A stretch of 64,000 nucleotides of DNA from HK1 sp965215295 (lineage in GTDB: Bacteria; Pseudomonadota; Gammaproteobacteria; HK1): contig OZ244045.1 of the NCBI GenBank assembly GCA_965215295.1, forward strand, positions 2,666,001 through 2,730,000, in the 5' to 3' direction. The notes beneath the pieces were generated by a model. That model was not told where the DNA came from, made no database searches, and was given only the letters and a program-made list of their open reading frames with translations. This document shows positions 33,668 to 42,893 of the stretch, piece by piece; within the stretch, counting starts at the first letter, position 1; each line of letters opens with the position of its first letter. The translations under genes and the position numbers were made by a program.

Positions 33668-34606
33668 TCATGATTTCGACAGCTCGGCGCTCAGATCCGG
33701 CACCGCCTGGAACAGGTCCGCGACCAGTCCGTAGTCCGCGACCTGGAAGATCGGCGCCTCTTCGTCCTTGTTGATCGCGACGATGACCTTGCTCTCCTTC
33801 ATCCCGGCAAGGTGCTGGATCGCGCCCGAGATCCCCACCGCGATGTAGAGATCGGGGGCGACCACCTTCCCGGTCTGGCCGACCTGGTAGTCGTTGGGGA
33901 CGAATCCCGCGTCGACCGCGGCCCGGGAGGCGCCCACCGCGGCCCCGAGCTTGTCGGCGACCTCCTCGAGGAGGGCGAAGTTCTCGCCGCTCTGCATGCC
34001 GCGCCCGCCGGAGATCACGATGCGGGCGGAGGTCAGCTCCGGGCGTTCGGACTGCGTGAGGTCCTGGCCGACGAACGCGGACAGGCCGCTGTCCCCGGCG
34101 GCCTCGACCGTCTCCACCACCGCGGCGCCGCCCTCCTCCGGAACCGCGTCGAACGAGGTCGCCCGGACCGAAACCAGCTTGATCGAATCGCTCGACTGCA
34201 CGGTGGCGATCGCGTTGCCCGCGTAGATGGGCCGCACGAACGTGTCGGCCGACTCGATGCCGCTGATGTCCGAGATCGGCGAGGTGTCGAGCAATGCCGC
34301 GGCGCGCGGCAGCACGTTCTTGCCCGTCTTCGTGGCCGCAACGAGTACGTGCGAGTACTCGCCCGCGATGCCGGCGATCAGGGTCGCGACGTTCTCGGCG
34401 AGCTGATTGGCGTAGACGGCGTCGTCCGCGACGCGCACCTTGCCGACGCCACCGGCCTTCGCCGCGGCATCCGCCACCGCGGCGCAACCGGCGCCGGCGA
34501 CCAGCACGTGGACGTCGTCGTCGAGCTCGCGCGCGGCGGCGATCGTGTTCAGGGTGGCCGCGGCGAGCGCGGCGTTGTCGTGTTCCGCGATGACGAGGAC
34601 GCTCAT
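33668..34606 (-). CDS. etfA: Electron transfer flavoprotein alpha subunit
   Basis: 312 aa. The C-terminal FAD-binding domain is recognisable by SGGRGMQSGENFALLEEVAD, AGFVPNDYQVGQTGKVVAPD and AVGISGAIQHLAGM. It pairs with EtfB to take electrons from acyl-CoA dehydrogenases. It starts immediately after the etfB stop with no gap (etfB-etfA operon). The partner ETF-QO is divergent at 35.6 kb. Confidence 0.98.
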   Translation of the reverse strand: MSVLVIAEHDNAALAAATLNTIAAARELDDDVHVLVAGAGCAAVADAAAKAGGVGKVRVADDAVYANQLAENVATLIAGIAGEYSHVLVAATKTGKNVLPRAAALLDTSPISDISGIESADTFVRPIYAGNAIATVQSSDSIKLVSVRATSFDAVPEEGGAAVVETVEAAGDSGLSAFVGQDLTQSERPELTSARIVISGGRGMQSGENFALLEEVADKLGAAVGASRAAVDAGFVPNDYQVGQTGKVVAPDLYIAVGISGAIQHLAGMKESKVIVAINKDEEAPIFQVADYGLVADLFQAVPDLSAELSKS

Positions 34607-35356
34607 CTAGATCACCTTCGCTTCGTTCTTCAGCTTGTCGATCAGTTCGGCCACGCTCTCGACGCGCACTCCGGCGTCACGCTTCGACGGCTCGGTGACC
34701 TTGAGGACCTTCACCCGGGGAGCGGTGTCGACACCGAGCTCCTCCGGGGTCAGCGTATCGAGAGGTTTCTTCTTCGCCCGCATGATGTTGGGGAGCGACG
34801 CGAAGCGCGGCTCGTTGAGCCGCAGGTCGGTGGTCACCACCGCCGGCATCTTCAGCCTGATGGTCTCCAGCCCTCCATCGATCTCGCGGGTCAGGTCCAT
34901 CCCCGCGTCGTCGATCTCGATCCGGTAGGCGAAGGTTCCCTGCGGCCAGCCGAGAAGGGCGGCGAGCATCTGGCCGGTCTGGGTGTTGTCGCCGTCGATC
35001 GACTGCTTGCCGGTGATGACCAGCCCCGGCTGCTCGCGTTCGACGACCTCCTTCATCAGCTTCGCGATGGCGAGCGGTTCGAGCGCCTCCTCGGTCCGGA
35101 TCAGGATGCCCCGATCGGCGCCCATCGCGAGCGCGGTGCGGATCGTCTCCTGGCATTGCTGCACCCCGATCGAGAGCGCGACGACCTCATCGGCGGCCCC
35201 GGCCTCGCGCAACCGGAGCGCCTCCTCGACCGCAATCTCGTCGAACGGGTTCATCGACATCTTCACGTTCGCGAGCTCGACCCCGCTCTGGTCCGCCTTC
35301 ACCCGGACCTTGACGTTGTAGTCGATCACCCGCTTGACCGCGACCAGGATCTTCAT
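34607..35356 (-). CDS. etfB: Electron transfer flavoprotein beta subunit
   Basis: 249 aa from ATG 35356 (MKILVAVKRVIDYNVKVRV). VKMSMNPFDEIAVEEALRL at about 31-49 and the recognition-loop region TDLRLNEPRFASLPNIMRA are typical of EtfB, as is the TGKQSIDGDNTQTGQMLAAL AMP-site region. It is the first gene of etfBA. Confidence 0.98.
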   Translation of the reverse strand: MKILVAVKRVIDYNVKVRVKADQSGVELANVKMSMNPFDEIAVEEALRLREAGAADEVVALSIGVQQCQETIRTALAMGADRGILIRTEEALEPLAIAKLMKEVVEREQPGLVITGKQSIDGDNTQTGQMLAALLGWPQGTFAYRIEIDDAGMDLTREIDGGLETIRLKMPAVVTTDLRLNEPRFASLPNIMRAKKKPLDTLTPEELGVDTAPRVKVLKVTEPSKRDAGVRVESVAELIDKLKNEAKVI

Positions 35357-35647
35357 CGTTGCCACTCCCCCGCGCCACGGTGTCCCGCGCGCCCGAACCG
35401 GAAAAAAAACGACGCGCAAGCTTAATTCCGGCTCTGCCGGCGCGCAATGCGCGGCGCCCCGCTCCGGGACCGTTTCGCGCGGCCGGCCGCGGCCCGGTCC
35501 GGACGCTGGCGGACCCGGTTTCGCACGGGGGCGCTCCCGTCCCTCCGGAGCCGGAGCCGCGGTGCGGCCTTTCGCCTTGCTCCCCTGCCGCGGCGCGACG
35601 AAAATGCCCGCCACACGTGTGCATCGCAGCTCCGCAAGGGGGTGGAC

Positions 35648-37279
35648 GTGGAACGCGAATCGATGGAGTTCGACGTGGTCGTCGTCGGGGCGGGACCTTC
35701 CGGGCTCTCCACCGCCATCAGGCTGCGGCAGCTATGCAACGAGCACGGAACGGACCTGTCGGTCTGCGTCGTCGAGAAGGGCTCCGAGGTCGGCGCCCAC
35801 ATCCTGTCCGGCGCGGTGCTGGAGCCGCGGGCGCTCGAAGAGCTGTTCCCCGACTGGAAGGACCGCGGCGCGCCGCTCCATACGCCCGCGCGCGAGGATC
35901 GGCTCCTCCTCCTCACCAGAGGCGGCGGGGTACGGCTTCCGACGCCGCCGCAGATGCACAACGAAGGCAACTACATCATCAGCCTCGGCAATCTGTGCCG
36001 CTGGCTGGGCGAGCAGGCGGAGGCGCTCGACGTCTCGATATTTCCCGGCTTCCCCGCCTCGGAAGTGCTCTATCGCGAGGATGGATCGGTCAAGGGAGTC
36101 GCCACCCGGGACATGGGGGTGGGACGCGATGGCCAGCCGAAGGGGCACTTCGAGCCGGGGGTCGAGCTGCACGCCCGGGTCACCGTGTTCGCCGAAGGCT
36201 GCCGCGGGCATCTGACCAAGTCGCTGTTCGAGCGCTTCGACCTGCGCGCCGGCGCGGACCCGCAGACCTACGGGCTCGGCATCAAGGAGCTGTGGGAGGT
36301 CGATCCCGCCAGGCACGAGCCGGGGCTGGTCGTGCACACCATGGGATGGCCGCTCGACCGCTCCACTTACGGGGGCTCGTTCCTCTACCACCTCGAAGAC
36401 AACCAGGTCGCGGTCGGGTTCGTGGTCGGGCTCGACTACGCCAACCCGCACCTCGACCCGTTCGAGGAGTTCCAGCGGTTCAAGACCCATCCCCGGATCC
36501 GCCCCGCGTTCGAGGGCGGGCGGAGGATCGCCTACGGCGCGCGCGCGATCAGCGAAGGCGGCCTGCAGTCGCTTCCGAAGCTGACGTTTCCGGGCGGACT
36601 GCTGGTGGGGGACACCGCCGGCTTCCTCAACGTCCCCAAGATCAAGGGAACCCACACCGCGATGAAGTCCGGCATGACCGCGGCGGAAGCGATCTTCGAC
36701 GCGCTGGGCGACGACTCCTCCCCCGGCGAGATCGAGGACTACCGGTCCCGCCTCGAGAGCACTTGGCTGTGGGACGAGCTGCGCCGCGTGCGCAACCTCC
36801 GGCCATCGTTTCGCTGGGGGCTGTGGGGCGGGATGCTCTACTCCGGGCTCGACACCTACGTGCTGCGGGGCAAGGCGCCATGGACACTGCACCATCATGC
36901 GGACCATGCCGCGCTGAAGAAGGCTTCGGAGTGCCCGCGCATCGAATACCCCAAGCCGGACGGCGTGGTGAGCTTCGATCGGAACTCGTCGGTCTTCCTC
37001 TCCAATACGAACCACGAGGAAGACCAGCCGGTGCACCTCACGCTGAAGGACGCTTCGGCGCCGATCGCGGTCAATCTCGCGCAGTACGACGCTCCCGAGC
37101 AGCGGTACTGTCCGGCGGGGGTGTACGAGATCGTGCGGGACGAGGGACTCGGGCCGAGGCTGCAGATCAACGCGCAGAATTGCGTACACTGCAAGACCTG
37201 CGACATCAAGGATCCGACGCAGAACATCCACTGGGTGGCCCCGGAAGGCGGCGGGGGGCCGAACTACCCGAACATGTAG
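35648..37279 (+). CDS. Electron transfer flavoprotein-ubiquinone oxidoreductase
   Basis: 543 aa from GTG 35648 (VERESMEFDVVVVGAG), with AAGGGGG five bases upstream; codons before it are low-complexity. The FAD motif VVVGAGPSG sits at 11-19. C-terminal CPAGVYEI and INAQNCVHCKTCDIKDP supply the four Cys of the [4Fe-4S] cluster. It is a peripheral membrane enzyme passing electrons from reduced ETF to ubiquinone. It is divergent from etfBA (291 bp) and followed 74 bp later by an acyl-CoA dehydrogenase, forming a functional set. Confidence 0.98.
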   Translation: MERESMEFDVVVVGAGPSGLSTAIRLRQLCNEHGTDLSVCVVEKGSEVGAHILSGAVLEPRALEELFPDWKDRGAPLHTPAREDRLLLLTRGGGVRLPTPPQMHNEGNYIISLGNLCRWLGEQAEALDVSIFPGFPASEVLYREDGSVKGVATRDMGVGRDGQPKGHFEPGVELHARVTVFAEGCRGHLTKSLFERFDLRAGADPQTYGLGIKELWEVDPARHEPGLVVHTMGWPLDRSTYGGSFLYHLEDNQVAVGFVVGLDYANPHLDPFEEFQRFKTHPRIRPAFEGGRRIAYGARAISEGGLQSLPKLTFPGGLLVGDTAGFLNVPKIKGTHTAMKSGMTAAEAIFDALGDDSSPGEIEDYRSRLESTWLWDELRRVRNLRPSFRWGLWGGMLYSGLDTYVLRGKAPWTLHHHADHAALKKASECPRIEYPKPDGVVSFDRNSSVFLSNTNHEEDQPVHLTLKDASAPIAVNLAQYDAPEQRYCPAGVYEIVRDEGLGPRLQINAQNCVHCKTCDIKDPTQNIHWVAPEGGGGPNYPNM

Positions 37280-37353
37280 CCCGCGCCCTTCCCCGCGATG
37301 CCGGGGAAGGCACGGACGTTCAACCACCTTGCATCGATCGGAGACCAGGGCAG

Positions 37354-39141
37354 ATGGCAACTTACCAGGCACCGTTGCGGGACATGCGTTTCGTGTTGCA
37401 CGAGCTCCTCGGCGCCGAGCGGGAGTTCGCGGCGATGCCCGGATTCGAGGAAACGACCCGGGACATCATCGACCCGGTGCTCGAGGAAGCGGCGAAGCTC
37501 TGCGAGAACGTGATGTTCCCGCTCAACCGGAGCGGAGACCAGGAAGGCTGCGCGTACGAGAACGGAGAGGTGCGCACGCCGGCCGGGTTTCGCGACGCCT
37601 ACCGTGCCTACGTCGATGGCGGGTGGGGCGGGCTGACGTGCAACCCCGAGTTCGGCGGACAGGGGTTGCCCCACACCCTCGCGGTGTTCGTCGAGGAGAT
37701 GATGCAGTCGGCGAACGTGGCGCTCGCACTGTATCCGGGACTGACCCACGGCGCCTGCATCGCGATCGACAAGCACGCCAGCGAGGATCTGCGCCGGCGC
37801 TATCTGCCGAAGCTGATCGACGGCACGTGGTCCGGCGTCATGTGCCTCACCGAGTCGCACTGCGGCACCGACCTCGGGTTGCTGCGCACGCGGGCCGAGC
37901 CCGCCGGCGACGGGCGCTACCGGGTGACCGGCACCAAGATCTTCATCACCGGCGGCGAGCAGGACCTGAGCGAGAACATCGTCCACCTCGTCCTCGCCCG
38001 GTTGCCGGACGCGCCCGCGGGGAGCAAGGGCATCAGCATGCTCCTCGTGCCCAAGTACCTCGCCCGGGAGGACGGCTCGCGAGGGGAGCGAAACGCCGTC
38101 CACTGCGGCTCCATCGAGCACAAGATGGGCATCAGGGGAGCGAGCACCTGCGTGATGAACTACGAGGGCGCGATCGGCTACCTGATCGGCGAGCCGCACC
38201 AGGGCCTGCGCTCGATGTTCTCGATGATGAACTACGAGCGCCTCATGGTCGGCCAGCAGGGGCTGTCGCTCGCCGAGGTCGCGTACCAGAACGCCGCCGC
38301 CTATGCCCGCGACCGGCTCCAGGGCCGGAGCCTCAAGGGGCCGGCGGCGCCGGACCTGCCGGCCGACCCCATCATCGTCCACCCCGACGTGCGCCGCATG
38401 CTCCTGACCACACGCGCATACAACGAAGCCGCCCGCGCCCTGCTCGGATGGGTTTCCCTCCAGGCCGATCGTTCGGCCCGCCATCCGGATGCGGCGGTGC
38501 GCGAGACGGCCGGAGACGCGGTCGCGCTGTTCACCCCGGTCGTCAAGGCGTTCTTCACCGACTACGGCTTCGAGGGCTGCAACCTGTGCCAGCAGGTGTT
38601 CGGCGGCCACGGGTACATTTCCGAGTGGGGCATGGAACAGCTTGTCCGCGACGCCCGGATCTCGCAGATCTACGAGGGCGCGAACGGCATCCACGCGCTC
38701 GACCTCGCCGGCCGGAAGCTCCCGATGAACGGAGGACGCGCCATCCAGGCGTACATGGAAGGAGTGTCGGCATTCATCGCCGATCGGCGCGACGACCCCG
38801 AGCTCGAGGAATTCGTCGAGCCCCTGGGAGCCGCGCTCGCGCGGCTGGCGCAGGCGACACAGTGGCTGAACGAAGCCGCGAAGGACGATCCGGACGAGAT
38901 CGGCGCCGCGTCGTACGACTACCTCCGACTCCTCGCGCTCGTCGCATTCGGGCGGATGTGGGCCGAGAGCGCGGAGATCGCACTTGCAAACCAGGACGGG
39001 GACAACACCGGGTTCTACCGCGCGAAGCTCGCGACCGCGAGGTTCTTCGTCCGGCGCCTCCTGCCGAACACCGCCTCGTTGCTCGCCACGCTCAGCGCGG
39101 GCGCGGACACGGTGATGGCACTGGAGGCCGAGGCGTTCTGA
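37354..39141 (+). CDS. Acyl-CoA dehydrogenase, DmdC-like large class
   Basis: 595 aa from ATG 37354, far longer than the 380-aa standard enzymes but typical of the 3-methylmercaptopropionyl-CoA dehydrogenase (DmdC)/long acyl-CoA dehydrogenase class with extra C-terminal helical domain. Motifs are MCLTESHCGTDLGLLRTRAE, TGTKIFITGGEQD, QQVFGGHGYISEWGMEQLVRDARI and the catalytic Glu441 in IYEGANGIHALDL. It oxidises acyl-CoA to enoyl-CoA and feeds ETF. Actual substrate (MMPA-CoA or fatty acyl-CoA) cannot be told; no DmdB or DmdD is in the window. Confidence 0.92.
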   Translation: MATYQAPLRDMRFVLHELLGAEREFAAMPGFEETTRDIIDPVLEEAAKLCENVMFPLNRSGDQEGCAYENGEVRTPAGFRDAYRAYVDGGWGGLTCNPEFGGQGLPHTLAVFVEEMMQSANVALALYPGLTHGACIAIDKHASEDLRRRYLPKLIDGTWSGVMCLTESHCGTDLGLLRTRAEPAGDGRYRVTGTKIFITGGEQDLSENIVHLVLARLPDAPAGSKGISMLLVPKYLAREDGSRGERNAVHCGSIEHKMGIRGASTCVMNYEGAIGYLIGEPHQGLRSMFSMMNYERLMVGQQGLSLAEVAYQNAAAYARDRLQGRSLKGPAAPDLPADPIIVHPDVRRMLLTTRAYNEAARALLGWVSLQADRSARHPDAAVRETAGDAVALFTPVVKAFFTDYGFEGCNLCQQVFGGHGYISEWGMEQLVRDARISQIYEGANGIHALDLAGRKLPMNGGRAIQAYMEGVSAFIADRRDDPELEEFVEPLGAALARLAQATQWLNEAAKDDPDEIGAASYDYLRLLALVAFGRMWAESAEIALANQDGDNTGFYRAKLATARFFVRRLLPNTASLLATLSAGADTVMALEAEAF

Positions 39142-39218
39142 GCCGCTGATACATGGAGCTGCCGCGACTGGGCAGGCCCTCGCTCACCGCCACCCGGCGT
39201 CGCCGGAGCCGAACTGCA

Positions 39219-39372
39219 TGGATTCCCGCTTCCGCGGGAATGACGGAGAATGCGCGCGATGCCGCTCCCCGTGGATATGACCAAAAAATGCGCGGCGTGT
39301 CGCTCCCCGGTGGAAATGACGGAAAGTGCGTGCCATACCGCACTTCGTCATTCCCGCGGAAGCGGGAATCCA
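39219..39372. repeat. Composite extragenic palindrome (REP/dRS3-like), 27-bp inverted arms
   Basis: Arms 39219-39245 and 39346-39372 are perfect 27-bp inverted copies; each arm itself contains the palindrome ATTCCCGC-TTCC-GCGGGAAT. Between the arms are two 38-bp-spaced near-copies of an ATGCGCG...CGCTCCCCG...ATGAC segment. Motifs of the ATTCCCGC...GCGGGAAT type are widespread dispersed repeats in Proteobacteria. The element lies in the 300-bp gap before the serA-like gene. Confidence 0.9.
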
Positions 39373-39441
39373 CGAGTCGCTGACTTTTCCACGTGAACTC
39401 GCGCTCCGCTTCACGGACAAGAGGTTGACCGAGCCGACGCC

Positions 39442-40419
39442 ATGAAAATCCTGTTCGCCGATGCCTTTCCGCTCCCGCAACTCGAACGGCTCCGTGGCGA
39501 AGGCCACGAGTGCGAGCTGACGCCGAACCTCACCGCCGACGATCTCCCCGGCGCAGTGCCCGGGTTCGAGGCGCTGGTGGTACGCAGCACCCGGGTGGGG
39601 GCGGCGGCGCTGGAGGCCGGCGACTCGCTGAAGCTCGTGGTCCGGGCCGGGGCGGGGGTCAACACCATCGATACCGCACGCGCGCGCGCGCTCGACATCG
39701 ACGTATGCAACGTGCCGGGCGCGAACGCGCTGGCGGTTGCCGAGCTCACGCTGGGGCTGATCATCTCCGCGGATCGGAAGATCCCGGACAACGTGGCGGA
39801 CCTGCGCAACGGCGCCTGGAACAAGCGGCACTATTCCCGGGCCCGCGGGCTGTTCGGGCGCTCGCTCGGGGTGGTGGGCACCGGCGCGATCGGCATGGCG
39901 GTGGCGGAACGGGCCGCAGCGTTCGGGATGCGGATCCTGATCCTCGCGAGCCCGCGTCGAGGCGAATCCACCCGGGCCCGCCTCGCCGCCCTCGGGGCGA
40001 CGGAGGTTCCTTCGCTCGCGGCGCTTGCCGAGCGGAGCGACTTCCTCACCCTGCACGTCCCGGGCGGCGCGCAGACCAGGGGACTCGTCGATCGTGACGT
40101 CCTGGCGCGCATGCGTCCCGGCGCGGTCCTCGTCAATACCTCGCGCCCGGACGTGCTCGACGAAGCGGCGCTGATCGAGGCGCTGGACACGAAGGGGATC
40201 CGCGCCGTCGTGGACGTCTTCGACGGCGAGCCGGCGAGCGGCGAGGCCCGGTTCGACAGCCCGCTCGCCCGGCATCCGGGCGTGTACGGCACCCACCACA
40301 TCGGCGCCTCGACCGAGCAGGCCCAGCTCGCGGTCGCGGACGGGGTGGCCAGGGTGATCGCCGCCCGCGTGGCCGGCAAGGTCGTCAACTGCGTCAACGC
40401 CGCGCCGAACACCACCTGA
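39442..40419 (+). CDS. D-3-phosphoglycerate dehydrogenase-like (SerA family)
   Basis: 325 aa. D-2-hydroxyacid dehydrogenase features are VVRAGAGVNTIDTARA (substrate-binding Arg region), GVVGTGAIGMAVAERAAAF (NAD loop), LHVPGGAQTRGLVD, RPGAVLVNTSRPDVLDE and THHIGASTEQAQ (catalytic His). It lacks the ACT domain of longer SerA. It is placed 13 bp before serC, so it most probably catalyses the first step of serine synthesis. Confidence 0.92.
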   Translation: MKILFADAFPLPQLERLRGEGHECELTPNLTADDLPGAVPGFEALVVRSTRVGAAALEAGDSLKLVVRAGAGVNTIDTARARALDIDVCNVPGANALAVAELTLGLIISADRKIPDNVADLRNGAWNKRHYSRARGLFGRSLGVVGTGAIGMAVAERAAAFGMRILILASPRRGESTRARLAALGATEVPSLAALAERSDFLTLHVPGGAQTRGLVDRDVLARMRPGAVLVNTSRPDVLDEAALIEALDTKGIRAVVDVFDGEPASGEARFDSPLARHPGVYGTHHIGASTEQAQLAVADGVARVIAARVAGKVVNCVNAAPNTT

Positions 40420-40432
40420 CCGGGACGGGACG

Positions 40433-41518
40433 ATGTCGAATCGAAAGCACAATTTCTGCGCCGGGCCGTGCACGCTTCCCATCAGCGTGCTCGAAGAGAT
40501 GCGCGACGAATTCCTGGACTACCACGGAGCCGGCCTCTCGCTCATCGAGATGAGCCACCGGGCTCCGGAATACGACACGGTCCACCAGGAAGCGAGGCGT
40601 CTGGCGCTCGAGGTCTTCGGGGCGCCGGAGGACTTCGACGTACTGTTCATCCAGGGCGGCGCAATCCTGCAGTTCGCCATGGTGGCGATGAACCTGCTCC
40701 GCCCGGACAAGCGCGCAGGCTACGTGGACACCGGGGCGTGGGCGAAGGGCGCCATCGCCGACGCCCGCCACTACGGCGAGGTCTACACCGCTTGGGACGG
40801 CGCCGCCGACGGGTATGCGCGCACTCCCGACGACTCCGAGATCGAGCTGCGGGACGGCACGCGCTACCTCCACATCACGTCCAACGAGACCATCGGCGGG
40901 ATCCGTTTCCCCGAGTTCCCGGTGGTGGACGTACCGCTCGTCGCCGACATGTCCTCGGAGCTGATGGCGCGCCCCATTCCATGGGACCGGTTCGATCTGG
41001 TCTATGGCGGGGTGCAGAAGAACCTCGGCCCGGCCGGGATGGCCATGGTCTTCATCCGCAAGTCGGCCGCGACGCCGGGCAACGAATCCATCGCCCGGTA
41101 CCTGCGCTACGACGTCCACCTCGACAAGGAGTCGCTGTTCAACACTCCTCCGATGTTCACGATCGCGATGGTCGGCAAGGTGCTGAAGTGGATGAAGGCC
41201 AAGGGCGGCCTGGACGTCATCGAGCGCGAGGCGGCCGAGAAGGCGGCGCTCCTGTACGGGCGGATCGACGAGAGCGAGGGCTTCTATTCCTGTCCCGTGA
41301 GCCCCGCCTCCCGTTCCCACATGAACGTGGTGTTCCGGCTGCCCGACGAAACGCTCGAGGGCCGCTTCCTCGCCGCGGCGAAGTCCGAGAACCTGCTCAA
41401 CCTCAAGGGCCATCGCAGCGTGGGAGGATGCCGGGCGAGCATCTACAACGCGATGCCGCGGGCCGGGGTCGAGGCGCTCGCCGACTTCATGCAGCGATTC
41501 CGCACCGGGCGCCGGTGA
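40433..41518 (+). CDS. serC: Phosphoserine aminotransferase
   Basis: 361 aa. HNFCAGPCTLPISVLEEM, FIQGGAILQFAMVAMNLL, VADMSSELMARPI and the PLP-Lys segment YGGVQKNLGPAG (K196) are all intact, with the C-terminal GHRSVGGCRASIYNAMP. It converts 3-phosphohydroxypyruvate to phosphoserine. It is the middle gene of serA-like/serC/DUF1015. Confidence 0.97.
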   Translation: MSNRKHNFCAGPCTLPISVLEEMRDEFLDYHGAGLSLIEMSHRAPEYDTVHQEARRLALEVFGAPEDFDVLFIQGGAILQFAMVAMNLLRPDKRAGYVDTGAWAKGAIADARHYGEVYTAWDGAADGYARTPDDSEIELRDGTRYLHITSNETIGGIRFPEFPVVDVPLVADMSSELMARPIPWDRFDLVYGGVQKNLGPAGMAMVFIRKSAATPGNESIARYLRYDVHLDKESLFNTPPMFTIAMVGKVLKWMKAKGGLDVIEREAAEKAALLYGRIDESEGFYSCPVSPASRSHMNVVFRLPDETLEGRFLAAAKSENLLNLKGHRSVGGCRASIYNAMPRAGVEALADFMQRFRTGRR

Positions 41519-41539
41519 CCCGGCCGGCCGGCGACGGGC

Positions 41540-42769
41540 GTGGCGTTCATCCATCCATTCGAGGGATACCTCGTTGCGGCGGGGTGGGCTGGCGCCGTCG
41601 TCGCGCCGCCCTATGACTCCCTCACCCCCGAGGAACGGCGCCGGCACGCCGACACCCACCCCGAGAACTACCTGAACGCGATGCGCTCCGTCGAGGAGTA
41701 CGCATCGGACGATGCGCCCGACCTGCCCGCGCTCCTGAAGCGCAACGCGCGTTTCGTGCGCAGGTACCTCGAAGCGGGGAGGTTCGTGGCGCAGTCGCCG
41801 TGCGTGCTCGTGTACCGGCTCGCGAGCCACGGACACGTGCAGCGGGGCGTGGTCGCGGAGATGTCGATCGACGCCTATCTGGACGGCCGCATCAGGCGCC
41901 ACGAGTTCACCCGGGTCGCACGGGAGGATGCGCTCGCCGCGTACATCGATCGCGTCCGCGCCGCATCGAGCCCCGTGTCCCTCGCCTATCGCGCCGACGA
42001 CGGGATCCGGCAGCGGCTCGACACCGCGACGGCCACCGCTCGACCCGCGATATCCCATGTCACGGAGGACGGCGTCGAACACGACATCCGGGTTCTCGAC
42101 GGTGCGCAGGCGCGCTCGCTCATCGCCGCCTTCGATTCGGTTTCGACCGCCTACCTCACCGACGGCCATCACCGGTGCGCCGCAACGGCCAGGTTCTCGA
42201 CCGCGGGGGCGGACGCCCGGCTCCTCGTGGTGCTCTTTCCCGACGACGAGCTGCGGATCCTGCCGTACCACCGGGTCGTGCGCGACCTCGGTGGACATTC
42301 CACCGACGCCTTCCTCGCCGGCCTCGCCGAGCGCTTCGTCGTCGAGCCGTTGCCGGACCGCGACCCGGAAGCCGCGCGGCCGCGGGCGCGCGGCGAGTTC
42401 GCGCTCCATGTCGACGGCCGGTGGTTCCGTTTCCGGTTGCCCGACGAGCAGGCCCGGCCGCCGGGTCCGGCGGACGCCATCGACGCCGCGATCCTGCAGG
42501 CGCAGGTCATCGGACCGCTGGTCGGCGTCACCGACCCCCGCGACGACGACCGCCTCGGCTACGTCGCCGGAGCGCAGGGCCTCGACTCGCTCGAACGCGC
42601 GTGCCGGGAGGGCTGGCGGGCCGCGTTCGCGCTCTACCCCACGAGCATGGACGAGCTCGTCGCGGTCGCCGATGCCGGGGCGGTGATGCCACCGAAGTCG
42701 ACGTGGTTCGATCCCAAACCTCGTTCCGGATTCTTCTTCCACGACCCGCTTCGATTGTGCGGGAGCTGA
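41540..42769 (+). CDS. DUF1015 family protein
   Basis: 409 aa from GTG 41540. The family hallmarks are HPFEGYLV followed by VAPPYDSLTPEER, then YLTDGHHRCAATARF, which is the conserved DGHHR motif, and LPYHRVVRD. DUF1015 (SpoIID-unrelated) proteins of about 400 aa are often encoded beside serA and serC, but their biochemical role is unknown. It follows serC by 21 bp in the same direction. The frame is uninterrupted and the length typical. Confidence 0.92.
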   Translation: MAFIHPFEGYLVAAGWAGAVVAPPYDSLTPEERRRHADTHPENYLNAMRSVEEYASDDAPDLPALLKRNARFVRRYLEAGRFVAQSPCVLVYRLASHGHVQRGVVAEMSIDAYLDGRIRRHEFTRVAREDALAAYIDRVRAASSPVSLAYRADDGIRQRLDTATATARPAISHVTEDGVEHDIRVLDGAQARSLIAAFDSVSTAYLTDGHHRCAATARFSTAGADARLLVVLFPDDELRILPYHRVVRDLGGHSTDAFLAGLAERFVVEPLPDRDPEAARPRARGEFALHVDGRWFRFRLPDEQARPPGPADAIDAAILQAQVIGPLVGVTDPRDDDRLGYVAGAQGLDSLERACREGWRAAFALYPTSMDELVAVADAGAVMPPKSTWFDPKPRSGFFFHDPLRLCGS

Positions 42770-42893
42770 CGCCCGTTCCCGTCCGGCGGGGTCCGGTTGT
42801 GCGCGGCGGCGCATCGTGGTGTCGGTCGCGACGCCGGGCGCCCGGACTTCCGTGCGAAGAACGGGGCGATCTCGCCCGGGAGCGGTTCCCGCC

